NCBI RefSeq assembly: GCF_021032705.1
Contig: NZ_JAHVXI010000003.1
Coordinates: 124,001 to 188,000, forward strand
Origin: Psychroserpens luteolus
Lineage (GTDB): Bacteria > Bacteroidota > Bacteroidia > Flavobacteriales > Flavobacteriaceae
Length of the DNA stretch: 64,000 nucleotides
Reading direction: 5' to 3'
Position numbers and translations under genes: made by a program. This document shows, one piece after another, positions 8,704 to 16,911 of the stretch (position 1 is its first letter; every line of letters begins with the position of its first letter). The notes under the pieces were generated by a model. That model did not search any database and was not told the DNA's origin. It saw only the letters and a program-made list of their open reading frames with translations.

Positions 8704-11700
8704 TTATTTAAGAGTCATATCTTTTAATGCTACATGGCAAGCTGTTTGAATTTTGCTTATTGTAGCTGGTGCTGTCATTTCTACCCATCCATCATATCCA
8801 ACTTCTTTGTAAAAAGCTAGTATAGCTTGCTTGATGGCAAAGAACACTGAATTTGCAAGAACTAATGGTGGCTCTCCAATACCTTTAGATGATTTGACTG
8901 CTCTTGCTGCCAGTTTTGGGTCAAGTCTTTCTGAAGGTGTTAATCTGTCATCAAAAATTGAAATTCTAAAATCTGTAGGAATGGATTTTGCTCCAGGTGG
9001 TTTGTAATCCCAGGTATTCACTGAGGTAATTGCGTTTTTTGGAATCCCTTTTATTGGAGCTTCTTTTGGCCCTTGTTTAATTAATTCTTCGGTTGTTAAA
9101 TAACCTAATCCTTGGATAAATGCTCCTTCTAATTGACCAACATCTATTAATGGATTAAGACTTTTTCCTAGATCAAATAAGATATCAGTACGCTTAGTTT
9201 CAAATTCTCCCGTAAGGATATCTACTTCAACCTCACTTACTGCTGCTGAGTAAGTAAAATAAAAGAATGGTCTTCCAATTGGATGTGTATTATCTACAAC
9301 TTCATGATGAGGCGCTCTATACCTGGCTGATTCACTCAAATTTATTCTACTAGTATAAGCCCATTCAATAATCAATGGCCATACATGAGACCAATGATCT
9401 CTCCAATTACGCACAATAGTTTTAACCTTTAAAACATCTTCAGAATCTCCTTCATCTGATTCAGCAAAATACAAGGCATTTTCTTCAAGCTCAACACACA
9501 TCTGCTCTAAGCGCGCTCTTAATGCCATACATGCTTTTTGAACAGCTCCACCGTTAAGATCTGATCCTGTTGATGCCGCTGTAGCAGAAGCATTATTAAC
9601 AATATTTGTATTTGTTTCTGCCATTTTAATATACTCAATAGGTATCCCTAAGGTTTTAGACGCTATTTGTGCCATTTTAGTTTGAATACCTTGTCCCATT
9701 TCAACACCTCCATGATGCACTAAAACTGAACCATCTCCAGAATAAATAAGAACGTATGCACCACCTTGATTTAAAGCTCCTCTCGGACCATTAAATGAAA
9801 TACCATATTTTAAAGGAATCATAGATATTCCTCTCTTCTTCCATTTATTATTGGCATTAAAGTCATTAATATCTGTTTTCCTTTTTTCAAAATCTGAAGA
9901 CGTCTTCAAATCTGTCCATATCTGATTAATATTATTCCACTTTAGCCCTGTTAAATAAGGCGTATAATCATAAGATGTGGTACTAAAATCTTTTAGAGTT
10001 ATAAGTCTATCAATATTTGATGGCCCAATGAAAGCTTCAATATTATGTGTGTTAATGGCCTTTTCTAATTCAAGTTCATCTTTATAAGTTTCGCCTTGCA
10101 AAGCCCTTAAACTGTGTAGTGTTGATTTATCAAAGCCATACGTCTCTAAAACATCTAAAGTCCAGTCTGTAATTTCAAAACTGCCCCATTTAACTTGGCC
10201 ATCTTTATACAAATTCAATTCTCTAAGTTTTTCCGGACTTATACCACATTCAAAAGCTGTTTTTTCAATACACTCTTCAAGTATATTCATACTTTGTACT
10301 AAACCAAAGGCTCTAAATGCTGTACTACTAATCTCATTAGTCTGACACACATTTCCTGTGACTTTTAAGTTTTTTATGTTATAGGCGTTATCAGCACTTA
10401 ATACTGATAAATCCATCACTGGAAACGACAGATCATATGTATTTCCTCCATTAGAAACATAGTTCATCACCATACCTGTTATTTTTCCAGATGGTTCAAA
10501 TTGGGTTGCAAAATGACCATAAAAAGGATGTCGGTTTCCGCACATAATAAAATTCGTTTCTCGAGTCATTTTTAAACGTACTGGACAATTGTGCTTACTG
10601 GAAGCGATAGCAATTGGACCCGATATAAATCGTGCACGAGATTGTCTACCTCCAAAGCCGCCTCCCAATCGTTGTACAACTACTTTTACGTCGGAAGCGT
10701 CTATGCCAAGTATACTGGCAACCACACTCTGATCATCTGCCAAATTTTGCGTTGTAGAATACAGTATCATGTCTTTATTTTCTCCCGGAATAATTAGACC
10801 AGTCATGGTTTCCATGTAGAAATGGTTTTGATATCCTGTAGATTGTTTTCCAGAAGCAAAACCTTTTTTAGAATTGACGTTACCACTTATATGTTTTTCT
10901 AAGGTATTTATAACATCTTGTTTACTACCAGGTCTTAGCATTTCCTCTATATGTGTTAAACCTGGATTTGTACTAGGTGCCTGAGGGAAATAATGTTTCT
11001 CTTTTAAGGCTTCTTCAATATAAATACCAGGATACTCAGAATATACTATACAATGTTGTCTAACATATTCGGCAATGGTATTTGATTGTGTTTCTGTACT
11101 TGCTAAAACAATAGCAAGAGGTGCTCCTATTGTAGATATTTCTCTAGGAGAAAAAATATCGGAGTGTTCTCCTTTTTCAAGAATTATTGATGGGATATCA
11201 TCATCTTCAGAAGGCACAAATAAAGGATCATCAAGTCCAGCTCCTCCCCAATTATTTATTTGATTATCGCTATGAATATCCTTATAGGTAATCAAATCAA
11301 CAAAACCCAAATACTTATTGTCTAGAAAGTTTATTAACTCTTGCAGACCTACTTTTTTCTTATTAGGCAAACAGTAATGAAAAGTTCCTCTAGAAATAGT
11401 ACTATACACAAAAGCTGCTTCTAAGGTATTTGGAGGAGTTAGTACACTTGAGGTATATATGGCCTCACCAGTAGCTTGCATAAAAGCTGAAAGCTTTACA
11501 AACGGAGCAGATACAGGCAACTCTTCTTCATAAGAATTGTAAAACTGAATTCCAGATGAAACTTCATTATTTAAAGGATTGTTTAAAGACGTTATTTTTG
11601 CTGGCACCTCTATATCACGTTGTTTACATACAGCAATAAAAAATTTGTAGAATAAAGAGGATACTAATTGTTGGCGGTATGAAAATGATATTTGGTCTAT

Positions 11701-13242
11701 TTCTATGCTTTCATTTGAATCGTTCTTTGGAGGTGCATAGCTTTTAATTTCATCTGCAATATGATGCAGTGTATGGCTTAATGTATCTTCGTTCCATTCC
11801 TTTCCTATTAATGCCTCAGATACACTAGATAACAATATTGGTGTAAACTTCAATCCTTCGGATGTATCCTTATAATCTGCATGAATACCATTTACTACAA
11901 AACGACTTGAGGCGATCTCCTCTTTAGCATTAAATGTAACTCTAAATCCAGCATTTACAATGGCATGACAATCTTCTACACGTCGTCGAATTTTAAAAGT
12001 CTTGATATAATCATTCGTTTGAGTAAACGGTATTGTTATTGAATAATAAAACGCATTTTTACTTAATTCTGAAGCTTTTGGTAAATCAAGAATAGGAAAA
12101 GTAAACGTTTCATTATTGGTTTTTACAGTCACTGTCGCTTCAAGTGTTGCTAACACCAATACTAAATCGGAAAGAAACCCTTTATTGGTTCCAATAAAAA
12201 TATTCCCAGCCAAAGTAGCTTCATTTCGTACCTGGAGATTCGCCACTTTATGAAGGTGTTCGCTTAAAGCTATCAAACCTTTAGATTTATTTTTGTCTTG
12301 CTTTTCTATTTCAGTTTGAAGTATTTCTAAAAATCGAGACAGCGTAATTTGCCCTCCTACTGTAAGACTGCTTTCGGTTGACTTAACAGATTGGAGTTCG
12401 GTTATTTTAGAAATATCAATACTACATTTAGGATCTTGGTAGGATTCATTATAATTAGCTTTGGTAGGATAAATTCCAACGGCTGTATTACCACTCATTA
12501 ACTGAAGATTAGGGCCAACTGGACCATATTTATCCAATAAATCAAATAATTGTGATGCTATAGTTGGCCTGAAATAGTTATACATATCATTTGAAAAATG
12601 AATGCTTTCAGGGTTTTCCATATACTGAACAAAGCCTTTCGGAATGGTAACCTTTGTAGAATGAGGTGCTTCCTTTGGTTTATAGTTTGGATCTAATTTT
12701 ATTTCGGGTATATGCTTAGGCGGCTTATAATCACAAGCTAGTTTTTTAAAACCATCTAAGATTGGACGATAACCTGTACATCGACAAATATTACCATCAA
12801 ACAAATCTTCGACTTCCTTTAAAGTAGGTTTTGCATCTTCTTGCATTCTGGTAAACATATTCATCACAAAACCAGGTGTGCAATAACCACATTGCGATCC
12901 ATTATTAGCTGCAATAGTCCATTGCACTTCATCTACGGCTGTTTTGACATTTCCAATACCTTGAGTTGTTGTAATCAATGTACCATCCAAAGAAGATAGT
13001 GGACGTAAACAAGCATTAATTGCACGATGAATCATTTTGCATTGAGCACTATCATAACTCGTTAGCATCACTGTACAAGCACCACAACCTCCTTGTCCGC
13101 AAGCAATTTTAGTTCCGCCTTTACCTATCTCAGGCAAGTGTAAAAAATCTATCAATCGCATTTTAGGAGACACCTTAAATAGTGTCATTTTTTTACCATC
13201 GAGATAGAACGTGAGTTTATTTTTATACTCAGAAGCTTCCAT
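8704..13242 (-). CDS. Single-chain xanthine-dehydrogenase-family molybdenum hydroxylase
   Basis: About 1512 aa with the eukaryote-like fused layout. The N-terminal plant-type 2Fe-2S domain has CGQGGCGACTV. The second 2Fe-2S domain has CGYCTPGFV and CRCTGYRP. An FAD domain follows at about 220-480, then the molybdopterin domains with GGGFGGRQ, NRHPFYG, AFRAFG, GVEMGQG and GIGEPPL. Equivalents of bovine Arg880, Phe914, Phe1009 and Glu1261 are kept. The purine-binding Glu802 is Asn here (GYQNHFYMET for GGQEHFYLET), and Thr1010 is Asn (GISFN). This argues against ordinary xanthine specificity. I chose the ATG at 13242 because the longer frame from 13308 overlaps the upstream gene and adds 22 residues with no family match. 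It is the third gene of the operon, 19 bp after the 380-aa gene. No XdhC-type maturation gene is in the window. Confidence 0.9.
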   Translation of the reverse strand: MEASEYKNKLTFYLDGKKMTLFKVSPKMRLIDFLHLPEIGKGGTKIACGQGGCGACTVMLTSYDSAQCKMIHRAINACLRPLSSLDGTLITTTQGIGNVKTAVDEVQWTIAANNGSQCGYCTPGFVMNMFTRMQEDAKPTLKEVEDLFDGNICRCTGYRPILDGFKKLACDYKPPKHIPEIKLDPNYKPKEAPHSTKVTIPKGFVQYMENPESIHFSNDMYNYFRPTIASQLFDLLDKYGPVGPNLQLMSGNTAVGIYPTKANYNESYQDPKCSIDISKITELQSVKSTESSLTVGGQITLSRFLEILQTEIEKQDKNKSKGLIALSEHLHKVANLQVRNEATLAGNIFIGTNKGFLSDLVLVLATLEATVTVKTNNETFTFPILDLPKASELSKNAFYYSITIPFTQTNDYIKTFKIRRRVEDCHAIVNAGFRVTFNAKEEIASSRFVVNGIHADYKDTSEGLKFTPILLSSVSEALIGKEWNEDTLSHTLHHIADEIKSYAPPKNDSNESIEIDQISFSYRQQLVSSLFYKFFIAVCKQRDIEVPAKITSLNNPLNNEVSSGIQFYNSYEEELPVSAPFVKLSAFMQATGEAIYTSSVLTPPNTLEAAFVYSTISRGTFHYCLPNKKKVGLQELINFLDNKYLGFVDLITYKDIHSDNQINNWGGAGLDDPLFVPSEDDDIPSIILEKGEHSDIFSPREISTIGAPLAIVLASTETQSNTIAEYVRQHCIVYSEYPGIYIEEALKEKHYFPQAPSTNPGLTHIEEMLRPGSKQDVINTLEKHISGNVNSKKGFASGKQSTGYQNHFYMETMTGLIIPGENKDMILYSTTQNLADDQSVVASILGIDASDVKVVVQRLGGGFGGRQSRARFISGPIAIASSKHNCPVRLKMTRETNFIMCGNRHPFYGHFATQFEPSGKITGMVMNYVSNGGNTYDLSFPVMDLSVLSADNAYNIKNLKVTGNVCQTNEISSTAFRAFGLVQSMNILEECIEKTAFECGISPEKLRELNLYKDGQVKWGSFEITDWTLDVLETYGFDKSTLHSLRALQGETYKDELELEKAINTHNIEAFIGPSNIDRLITLKDFSTTSYDYTPYLTGLKWNNINQIWTDLKTSSDFEKRKTDINDFNANNKWKKRGISMIPLKYGISFNGPRGALNQGGAYVLIYSGDGSVLVHHGGVEMGQGIQTKMAQIASKTLGIPIEYIKMAETNTNIVNNASATAASTGSDLNGGAVQKACMALRARLEQMCVELEENALYFAESDEGDSEDVLKVKTIVRNWRDHWSHVWPLIIEWAYTSRINLSESARYRAPHHEVVDNTHPIGRPFFYFTYSAAVSEVEVDILTGEFETKRTDILFDLGKSLNPLIDVGQLEGAFIQGLGYLTTEELIKQGPKEAPIKGIPKNAITSVNTWDYKPPGAKSIPTDFRISIFDDRLTPSERLDPKLAARAVKSSKGIGEPPLVLANSVFFAIKQAILAFYKEVGYDGWVEMTAPATISKIQTACHVALKDMTLK

Positions 13243-13261
13243 ATAACTAGTATTGATTATT

Positions 13262-14404
13262 TTAATGAGGACATGTATCGGACGTCGCTGGTGCTTTATT
13301 AGAAGCACTCATATGTGGACATACAACATCTTGCATTACCGGACCTAATAAATCTACCTGACCAGATAGGTCATCTCTTGGCTGACTATGATCAGTTAGA
13401 ATCATAGCTGCAGCAGATCTATCTTCTAAGATTCTAGCTAAAAAATGTAAGGCAGGGTCTACATCTGTAAGGTTGGTAACAATCAAAAGATGTTCATCTA
13501 AGGCTTCTTCTTTATCTGCCATCTCAGGTAAAATACATTGTGCAATTGAATTTAATTTTCGAGTTACCCATTCTCCTTGCACTATAACATATAAATTCTT
13601 CCAATCTTCTTCTGAAAATGTGTTTCTCCATGTTTTCATCAATGAACTTATCCCTAATTGCTGAGTTGATGCTGCAATGACTTGGGATTGTACAATAAGT
13701 TTATAAAGTGTATCATCTGGATTATCATTATCATCACTGGACATATTACACCATTTTTGAAATACTTCTGCAGGAGATTCGTCATCACTTAATTTCAAAG
13801 CTGTGTTATCGACAAAATCAATTGAAGATTTCAATAAATCTTTCATTACTTTTATAATATGAGGTACAACTGTACTTTCATCTACATGTGGTGGTGCATC
13901 ATCAAATTCACCAGTAACATTGTTTAAATCTAACACCAATTTCTTCTTTAATGTGTCATCAATTTGATAGCCCTCTTCAACATCTATATCGTCTATTGTT
14001 GATAAGGCTTTTGCCAATACATTTCGATAATCTTCCATTGGTGCTCTCCAGCCTTGATTTTTAGGATCTGTACTATAGGGGCCAAAACATCCAAAAATAC
14101 CAAGAGGTGCATGAGCAATAGATTTGGCCATATAAAACAGTCTTGCAACAGGTTCTACAGTATATCTTGCCTCTTCACCATATTCATTTCTAACTAAAGT
14201 GAATTTTCCACCACCAGGTGTGAATTGAGCAACAATTACAGGTTGGAATTTTGTCAAGTCGGCCTGGACTTTATCTTGTAAATCGTCCATATGCGCCAGC
14301 ATTTCTGTATCCACTTTAATGACATTGGCAATAGCTTCTGCGTTTAAACTTGAATCAACAATTGAGATATGATCTTTCCAGTTAAATTTTGAATTCGTTT
14401 CCAT
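13262..14404 (-). CDS. Unknown 380-aa protein in purine-like operon, twin CPH tail
   Basis: I do not recognise a family. The protein is acidic, has no signal peptide or membrane helix and is probably cytoplasmic. It has a Gly/Pro-rich stretch near residue 62 (FTPGGGKF), a region GIFGCFGPYSTDP near 100 and a mostly helical middle. The last 20 residues contain two CPH motifs (CPHMSASNK...DTCPH), which could bind a metal or tether a cofactor. It lies between the guanine-deaminase-like gene (27 bp upstream) and the molybdenum hydroxylase gene (19 bp downstream), so it is almost certainly co-expressed with them. Possible roles are a partner or maturation factor for the molybdenum enzyme, or an extra pathway enzyme; neither is shown by the sequence. 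Confidence 0.75.
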   Translation of the reverse strand: METNSKFNWKDHISIVDSSLNAEAIANVIKVDTEMLAHMDDLQDKVQADLTKFQPVIVAQFTPGGGKFTLVRNEYGEEARYTVEPVARLFYMAKSIAHAPLGIFGCFGPYSTDPKNQGWRAPMEDYRNVLAKALSTIDDIDVEEGYQIDDTLKKKLVLDLNNVTGEFDDAPPHVDESTVVPHIIKVMKDLLKSSIDFVDNTALKLSDDESPAEVFQKWCNMSSDDNDNPDDTLYKLIVQSQVIAASTQQLGISSLMKTWRNTFSEEDWKNLYVIVQGEWVTRKLNSIAQCILPEMADKEEALDEHLLIVTNLTDVDPALHFLARILEDRSAAAMILTDHSQPRDDLSGQVDLLGPVMQDVVCPHMSASNKAPATSDTCPH

Positions 14405-14431
14405 TTGAAATAATGTTTTTAGTTTTTCAGG

Positions 14432-15175
14432 TTAATAATCAGTGTGAGGTACAACTTTCCATGTATTAAAAGCATCAAGTGAGTTTGGAGTGCTACATTG
14501 AAATACTTTCATCTGCCTTTGATAATAGGGTTTAGACAGTTCATTATAAATTTCTTCATCAGAAAAATTGACACCTTGAACTGCAGCATCATAACGTGTC
14601 GCAGAAAAATACATGTGCTGCAAACTGGCCCAACTAATGGCCGAAAAACACATAGGACAAGGCTCTGCAGAACTAAAAATCACACAATGAGAGGTTGCGC
14701 CTTTTTGAGGTAATTTTGAATGCTCCTTTTCTATTTTAGATAAATCAAATACACCTAGGGATGCACAAACACTACGAATGGTCATCACTTCGGCATGAGC
14801 GGTTGGATCATTTATGGCCGTCACTTGATTATGGTTTTTCCAATACCGTATTATTTCTTGAGTGTCATCATCAATTTGAACAATTACTGCTCCAAATGGT
14901 CCACCTTCTTCCCCTATCGATTCTCTAGCTTCATCACAAGCCATTTCAATCCATTTATTACTTTTAATTCGTATTTTTTCATAAACTTCATCTACAATAA
15001 TATTCGCTGTTTGCGCCGGAAAATATTTGCATTGATCATGATCTTCTAAGGTACACTTCGGAACAAGTCCGCTCCATGGTTGTGTTGCCGACGGATCAAC
15101 AGGGTCATGCTCTACATGAAATATTTCACCGTTCCCAGGAATGGGCTGTGATAAGTAAGGCTTTTTTTGGTACAT
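14432..15175 (-). CDS. Nucleoside/guanine deaminase (CMP-dCMP deaminase fold)
   Basis: A 247-aa zinc deaminase. It carries the zinc and catalytic motifs PTAHAEV (residues about 125-131) and EPCPMC (about 172-177). The following segment, RYDAAVQGVNFSDEEIY, closely follows the bacterial guanine deaminase pattern, so guanine to xanthine is the best guess. Tad-type tRNA deaminases and cytidine deaminases fit less well. An N-terminal extension of roughly 65 residues, with several His, Cys and Asp (FHVEHDPVDP, LEDHDQCKYF), precedes the core and is not part of the usual 155-aa enzyme. It is the first gene of the five-gene operon. A candidate promoter lies at 15388-15414, about 210 bp upstream. Confidence 0.8.
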   Translation of the reverse strand: MYQKKPYLSQPIPGNGEIFHVEHDPVDPSATQPWSGLVPKCTLEDHDQCKYFPAQTANIIVDEVYEKIRIKSNKWIEMACDEARESIGEEGGPFGAVIVQIDDDTQEIIRYWKNHNQVTAINDPTAHAEVMTIRSVCASLGVFDLSKIEKEHSKLPQKGATSHCVIFSSAEPCPMCFSAISWASLQHMYFSATRYDAAVQGVNFSDEEIYNELSKPYYQRQMKVFQCSTPNSLDAFNTWKVVPHTDY

Positions 15176-15387
15176 AATTTTTAATTTATTTAAACTTGAA
15201 TGTATTAGTCTTTTACTATTTAATCTACCACAAGAATAAGTCTTAACACCACTTACTTTTGATAATAGTGTCTCAAAAAAATCCTAGAATTACTTTATAA
15301 ATTATCAAGTAAAATAAAGATGATTTTTATAGACTAAATACTGTTGTAATTATTAAGATCTAAGCTTGGCTGAACTGGGAGTCATCT

Positions 15388-15414
15388 CAAAGGTATAGCA
15401 TTGCATAATGTCAA
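15388..15414 (-). promoter_or_regulatory. Candidate Bacteroidota promoter of the purine-like operon
   Basis: On the minus strand TTG (15412-15414) is followed after 16 bp by TACCTTTG (15388-15395). This matches the TTG / TAnnTTTG pattern known from Flavobacterium and Bacteroides, with a slightly short spacer. Transcription would start near 15381 and leave a leader of about 200 bases. Confidence 0.5.
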
Positions 15415-15419
15415 ACAAT

Positions 15420-15433
15420 AGGTATATATACCT
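15420..15433. promoter_or_regulatory. Perfect 14-bp palindrome AGGTATATATACCT
   Basis: A perfect inverted repeat lying immediately upstream of the -33 element of the candidate operon promoter, where an activator would bind. The divergent AraC-type regulator is the obvious candidate, although AraC proteins usually use direct repeats, so another factor is possible. Confidence 0.4.
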
Positions 15434-15649
15434 GAATTCGATACCATGTTTTTTCTAAAATTGGTGTCTAAATAAACCTTTGAAATAATGTGATAGCTAT
15501 TGATAAAGGCTTGTAATTACGCTCTAGTAGGAAAAATCTTGTTCCTACTATTTTCTACTACTAATATATTGGCAACAGCACCTTTTTAAAGATTCTCTGT
15601 AACAATTTTAGATAATCCGTGTCATTATTTAAAGTAACCTTATGTTGTT

Positions 15650-16756
15650 ATGGGGAATTTGAAAATTTGGACGATTATATTTCTATGCATTGCAGTGCAA
15701 GGCTTTTTTTTGAGCTTTTTGATTGCGACACGTAAAAATCAAAACAATAAACAAATTGATTTCTTTTTAAGTGCCTTCATTGTAGTATTCTCTATTATAA
15801 TGTTGTTCTGGGTTGGTCATTGGAACGACTTATTTAATGAACACAGTATATTCACTTATATCTATAGACCAATCCCTCTTTTGTTGGGACCATTTCTATT
15901 TTATTATGTGAAACGCTTTTTCGGAAAAGTAATCTTAAAAGATGTTATTCACCTTGTGCCTTTTATTCTAATTGTTTTATACTTCTTGCCTCTGTATTTA
16001 AATTTCAATACATCTGAAGATATTACAAGTCTTCTTTGGAAATGGGATATTCTGGGTACCTTTATTGCAACATTAAATACTGTATCTATTCTATTCTATA
16101 GTATTTACCTGTTTGTTTTTTATGGAATCAGAAGAAAATCCCAAACTTCAAAATTTAAGTACGAAACTCTAAAACTACTTCGACTAATAATTACCTTTTT
16201 TAGTGTCTTTTCATTCGTCGCTCTCATCAACTTATGGGTTAGAATGACACTCTCAAATCATCCCATAATCATAGACTTTGCATTGGCATTATTGATAAGT
16301 TTATTTATTTATGCCATTGGATATTTAGGATTCAATGCATCTTCATTCATGCAAAATTTTGATAAAAATATTTCGAAAATGTATTCGGGTTCAAGTTTAA
16401 ATGCAAATGATGCACAGCTCCTATTATCCAATATCATTTCTCATTTAGAACAACACCAATCCTATTTAAATGAAGATTACAAGATTAGCCAACTATCCAA
16501 TGAAACTAATATTTCTTCTCATCATATATCTGAACTACTTAATAAGTACTACAAAAAAAGTTTTTCTGATGTCATCAACGGTTATCGCATTGAAGAAGCC
16601 AAAAGATTATTGACTTCTGAAGATTATCGCAATAAAAAAGTATCCTCTATCGGTTTCGATGTTGGTTTCAATTCTCCTTCCACATTTTATTCGTGGTTTA
16701 AAAAAATTACTGGGACTTCTCCAGCCAATTTTCAGAAGAACAATTCATTTCATTGA
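15650..16756 (+). CDS. AraC-family regulator with N-terminal membrane domain
   Basis: A 368-aa protein. About seven hydrophobic helices span residues 1-235. A cytoplasmic C-terminal AraC/XylS helix-turn-helix domain lies at about 265-365, with ISQLSNETNISSHHISELLN as the first helix-turn-helix and IGFDVGFNSPSTFYSWFKK as the signature second half. This membrane-AraC layout is common in Flavobacteriaceae. It is divergent from the purine-like operon across 474 bp and upstream of two S41-type genes on its own strand (155 bp gap). It could control either side; the operon is the more likely target because of the shared intergenic region. The signal sensed is unknown. Confidence 0.85.
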   Translation: MGNLKIWTIIFLCIAVQGFFLSFLIATRKNQNNKQIDFFLSAFIVVFSIIMLFWVGHWNDLFNEHSIFTYIYRPIPLLLGPFLFYYVKRFFGKVILKDVIHLVPFILIVLYFLPLYLNFNTSEDITSLLWKWDILGTFIATLNTVSILFYSIYLFVFYGIRRKSQTSKFKYETLKLLRLIITFFSVFSFVALINLWVRMTLSNHPIIIDFALALLISLFIYAIGYLGFNASSFMQNFDKNISKMYSGSSLNANDAQLLLSNIISHLEQHQSYLNEDYKISQLSNETNISSHHISELLNKYYKKSFSDVINGYRIEEAKRLLTSEDYRNKKVSSIGFDVGFNSPSTFYSWFKKITGTSPANFQKNNSFH

Positions 16757-16911
16757 TTAGTCCCATAGTGATTAAATATTCCATTGATACTGTTTGCTCT
16801 ATTTGTAAAGTTGAAAGATTAAAATTTTTATTTCCTACATAATTATATAGTAGATTTTTTCTAAATCGTCTACTTAGATTTACAATTCAACCTAAATACG
16901 ATACAGATTAA

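Larger units (their letters stand above)
15176..15649. other. Divergent intergenic region between purine-like operon and AraC-type regulator
   Basis: A 474-base non-coding stretch. It holds the candidate operon promoter at 15388-15414, a perfect palindrome at 15420-15433 and a leader of about 200 bases ahead of the deaminase gene. I see no known riboswitch motif in the leader and no clear TAnnTTTG element for the regulator gene. Confidence 0.6.

Noticed and set aside
13243-13308. Longer N-terminus for the molybdenum hydroxylase
   Set aside because: It would overlap the upstream gene by 47 bp and adds residues with no match to the family; the ATG at 13242 precedes the 2Fe-2S domain directly.
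6217-15175. Operon as ordinary xanthine catabolism
   Set aside because: Changed residues in the nucleoside-hydrolase-like and molybdenum enzymes, and the absence of uricase and XdhC, make a textbook call unsafe.
15176-15381. Leader of the purine-like operon considered as a purine riboswitch
   Set aside because: No recognisable conserved core or paired three-way junction was seen; only the gene context suggested it.
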